A DNA stretch of 64,000 bases from Streptomyces sp. 3214.6 (lineage in GTDB: Bacteria; Actinomycetota; Actinomycetes; Streptomycetales; Streptomycetaceae). Under the pieces are notes generated by a model that saw nothing but the letters and a program-made list of their open reading frames with translations, had not been told where the DNA came from and ran no database searches. Positions 62,330 to 64,000 of this stretch are shown in pieces (the first letter of the stretch is position 1; every line of letters begins with the position of its first letter). The stretch covers positions 4,092,001 through 4,156,000 of the forward strand of contig NZ_LT670819.1 in the NCBI RefSeq assembly GCF_900129855.1, written 5' to 3'. Position numbers and translations under genes: made by a program.

Positions 62330-63130
62330 ATGTCCCACACCGCTCACATACGCAGCCACCGGAAACCCCGCCGCAGCGCGTCGACGATCGCGATGCGGGC
62401 CGGAGTCGCCAGTGGTGTCCTCGGCACGCTGGCCGTCGCCACGGCGGCCGGTTCGGCGAACGCCGCCGAGCCGGTGACGCAGACGCTCGAACTGCCCGTA
62501 CTCACGGGCGACCTGGCCGCCCAGGTCGCGCAGTCCGCTCAGGCCACGCAGCAGGCCGCAGCGAACTACCAGCTGCAGGCCGAGCGTGACGCGGCCGCCG
62601 CAGCAGCCGCCAAGGAGGCCAAGAAGGACCTCGCCGACGCCAAGGCCGAGGCTACGAAGAAGGCCGAGGCCGCCCGCAAGGCCGCCGCCGAGCGTGCCAC
62701 GCGCAACGCCGAGCGGACCACGCTGGCCTCGACGTCCGCGCCGAGCAGCAGCTTCACCAGCACGTCCACGGCGACCGGTTCGGCCGCCGCCGTCATCGCG
62801 TTCGTGAAGGCGCAGATCGGGGACGCCTACGTCTCCGGCGGCACGGGCCCGAACTCGTGGGACTGCTCGGGTCTGGTGCAGACCGCCTTCAAGCAGGTCG
62901 GCATCGACCTGCCGCGCGTCTCGCAGGACCAGTCCACCGCCGGCACCCAGGTGTCGCTGGACAACCTGCAGCCGGGCGACATCCTCTACTGGGGCAGCGC
63001 GGGCAGCGCGTACCACGTGGCGGTGTACGTCGGCGACGGCATGTTCGTCGGTGCGCAGAACCCGTCCACCGGCGTGGCCGAGAAGCCGCTGTCGTACGAC
63101 CCGCCGACCGGAGCGGTGCGGGTGCTCTGA
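62330..63130 (+). CDS. Secreted NlpC/P60 (C40) peptidoglycan endopeptidase
   Basis: 266 residues. A signal peptide (hydrophobic core about 22-41, AGSANAA cleavage) leads to an Ala/Lys/Glu-rich coiled-coil (about 65-125) and a Ser/Thr linker. The C-terminal NlpC/P60 domain has catalytic Cys179 (SWDCSGLVQTAF), His229 (AYHVAVYVGDG) and Gln243 as the third polar residue. It cuts peptide stems of peptidoglycan. ATG 62330 was chosen to give a normal signal peptide. Its ribosome binding site is weak, and GTG 62273 and ATG 62300 are in-frame alternatives. It is monocistronic, with a hairpin 37 nt after the stop. Confidence 0.9.
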   Translation: MSHTAHIRSHRKPRRSASTIAMRAGVASGVLGTLAVATAAGSANAAEPVTQTLELPVLTGDLAAQVAQSAQATQQAAANYQLQAERDAAAAAAAKEAKKDLADAKAEATKKAEAARKAAAERATRNAERTTLASTSAPSSSFTSTSTATGSAAAVIAFVKAQIGDAYVSGGTGPNSWDCSGLVQTAFKQVGIDLPRVSQDQSTAGTQVSLDNLQPGDILYWGSAGSAYHVAVYVGDGMFVGAQNPSTGVAEKPLSYDPPTGAVRVL

Positions 63131-63166
63131 CACCCTCTCGGTGCCCGTGAGGGCGCCTCACGCACG

Positions 63167-63201
63167 GAAGGGCCGCAGCCGCTCGGGGGCAGCGGCCCTT
63201 C
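63167..63201 (+). terminator. Intrinsic terminator after the NlpC/P60 gene
   Basis: GAAGGGCCGC (63167-63176) pairs perfectly with GCGGCCCTTC (63192-63201), 37 nt past the stop. Confidence 0.85.
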
Positions 63202-63648
63202 GGGCTCCGCCTGCCCGCCCGGCGGCGGGCCCGATCGCCCCGCAGCTCGACCGCTCGCGCGGTCGGCCACGGGCGCCGCTCCCCCGGCGCGTTCGGGCGC
63301 GCATCGGCGCCCCCTCCGGCCCCTCCCACGCCCCCTCCGCACCTCTCCCGCGCCGGGCCTTCTCTCGCCAGCCCCCTCCCACATCGGGCTGGCCTCCTCG
63401 GCCGCCCTCTGGGTGCGTTCGGGCTGGCGTCAGCCGCGCCTCTGGCGCGCTCGGCCACGCATCCCGGCCTCGGCCCTTCCCTCGTCGTGCGGGCACCGCG
63501 CGCCGCTCTCTCGGCCTGCTCGACCACACGGGCTTCGCGGCTGCCACTCCTCTCCCGGCACGCGGACGTAGCTGTCGCTCTCCTGGAATGCTCGGTGGGC
63601 GGGTTGTGGAGCTCCATGGCCTGTCCATGAGACGGAGGAGAGAACGTC
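63202..63648. other. 447-bp intergenic region before the peptide deformylase gene
   Basis: C-rich, low-complexity DNA to about 63540 with no convincing ORF. The last 100 bp must contain the deformylase promoter; no clear hexamers were found. Long ORFs on both strands here are compositional. Confidence 0.5.
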
Positions 63649-64000
63649 ATGCCACGTGTGTTCGTGCAAGGGCAGCCGGTTGCCTCGTATCCGCCGTTCG
63701 CGCCGGAGGCCCGGGGTGGGTCGGTGCGGCGGATCACCGAGGTCGGTGAAGAGGTCCTGCACAAGTCCTGCCGGGACGTCACAGAGTTCGGGCCGGATCT
63801 GGCCGCGCTCATCGACGACATGTTCCTCACCATGTACGTCGCCGACGGGGCCGGCCTTGCGGCGAACCAGGTCGGTGTCGGACTGCGGGTCTTCGTCTAC
63901 GACTGCTGGGACGACGAAGGTGTCCGACATGTCGGACACATCGTCAATCCGGTGCTGGATCGGCTCGACCCGGCCGGGCGACGGCTGCTCGACGAGGGCG
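63649..64000 (+). CDS. def: Peptide deformylase, N-terminal part (runs off window)
   Basis: ATG 63649 is preceded by GGAGGAGAG. The 117 codons visible contain the first deformylase motif, GAGLAANQVGVGLRVFVYD (G-x-G-x-A-A-x-Q). The window ends at LLDEG, which is probably the start of the second motif EGCLS; the HExxH zinc motif is outside. The enzyme removes the formyl group from nascent proteins. Asn replaces the more usual Pro in the AAPQ form. It may be one of several deformylases in the genome. Confidence 0.85.
   Translation, partial: MPRVFVQGQPVASYPPFAPEARGGSVRRITEVGEEVLHKSCRDVTEFGPDLAALIDDMFLTMYVADGAGLAANQVGVGLRVFVYDCWDDEGVRHVGHIVNPVLDRLDPAGRRLLDEG

Noticed and set aside
62225..63133. 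302-codon minus-strand ORF opposite the NlpC/P60 gene
   Set aside because: Antisense shadow; the plus strand has a signal peptide and catalytic residues.

Overview
The window is chromosomal DNA of a high-GC actinomycete, almost certainly Streptomyces. The evidence is very high third-position GC, many GTG and a few TTG starts, purine-rich ribosome binding sites, 1-8 nt start/stop overlaps inside operons, an actinobacterial 14-gene complex I operon and a c-di-AMP (ydaO-type) riboswitch ahead of a secreted cell-wall enzyme. No rRNA, tRNA, CRISPR array, insertion sequence or prophage was seen. It looks like core chromosome interrupted by short low-complexity tracts.

Layout. 1-2.8 kb: the end of one histidine kinase, a second closely related kinase and a LuxR-type response regulator. 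3.1-6.1 kb: korAB, a ferredoxin-dependent 2-oxoacid oxidoreductase. 6.4-14.4 kb: single metabolic and transport genes (NmrA-like reductase, RarD-type transporter, VOC protein, secreted M28 aminopeptidase, two conserved hypotheticals, amidase, FMN reductase). 14.4-17.7 kb: an ABC exporter with a LolA/RseB-like envelope protein. 17.7-18.6 kb: a non-coding field of minisatellites. 18.6-21.7 kb: polyprenyl diphosphate synthase, riboswitch-controlled transglycosylase-like protein and a HAD phosphatase. 22-33 kb: a probable exopolysaccharide locus (BcsL-like acyltransferase, GT2, polysaccharide deacetylase, two membrane proteins, GH26-like hydrolase, flippase, DegT aminotransferase). 33.3-35.8 kb: fumarylacetoacetase and an M56-like membrane protease. 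36-43.1 kb: an unusual cluster of GntR regulator, two-cluster ferredoxin, taurine/sulfonate-type ABC importer and a fumarate-reductase/APS-reductase-like flavoprotein carrying C-terminal HEAT repeats. 43.2-45.3 kb: recQ. 45.5-61.6 kb: nuoA-N on the minus strand, closed by a strong hairpin. 62.3-64 kb: a secreted NlpC/P60 hydrolase and the start of a peptide deformylase gene.

How the parts fit. KorAB makes reduced ferredoxin and the nuo operon feeds menaquinone-dependent respiration; the polyprenyl synthase may supply the menaquinone side chain. A near-perfect Rex-type operator lies upstream of nuoA, so NADH/NAD+ sensing probably sets its expression. Cell-wall enzymes (transglycosylase-like, NlpC/P60) and the polysaccharide locus make much of the rest envelope-related.

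The best candidate for an undescribed system is the 36-43.1 kb ferredoxin/importer/flavoprotein cluster. In this sequence a one-base frameshift in its ATPase gene also joins the ATPase and flavoprotein frames into one long ORF.
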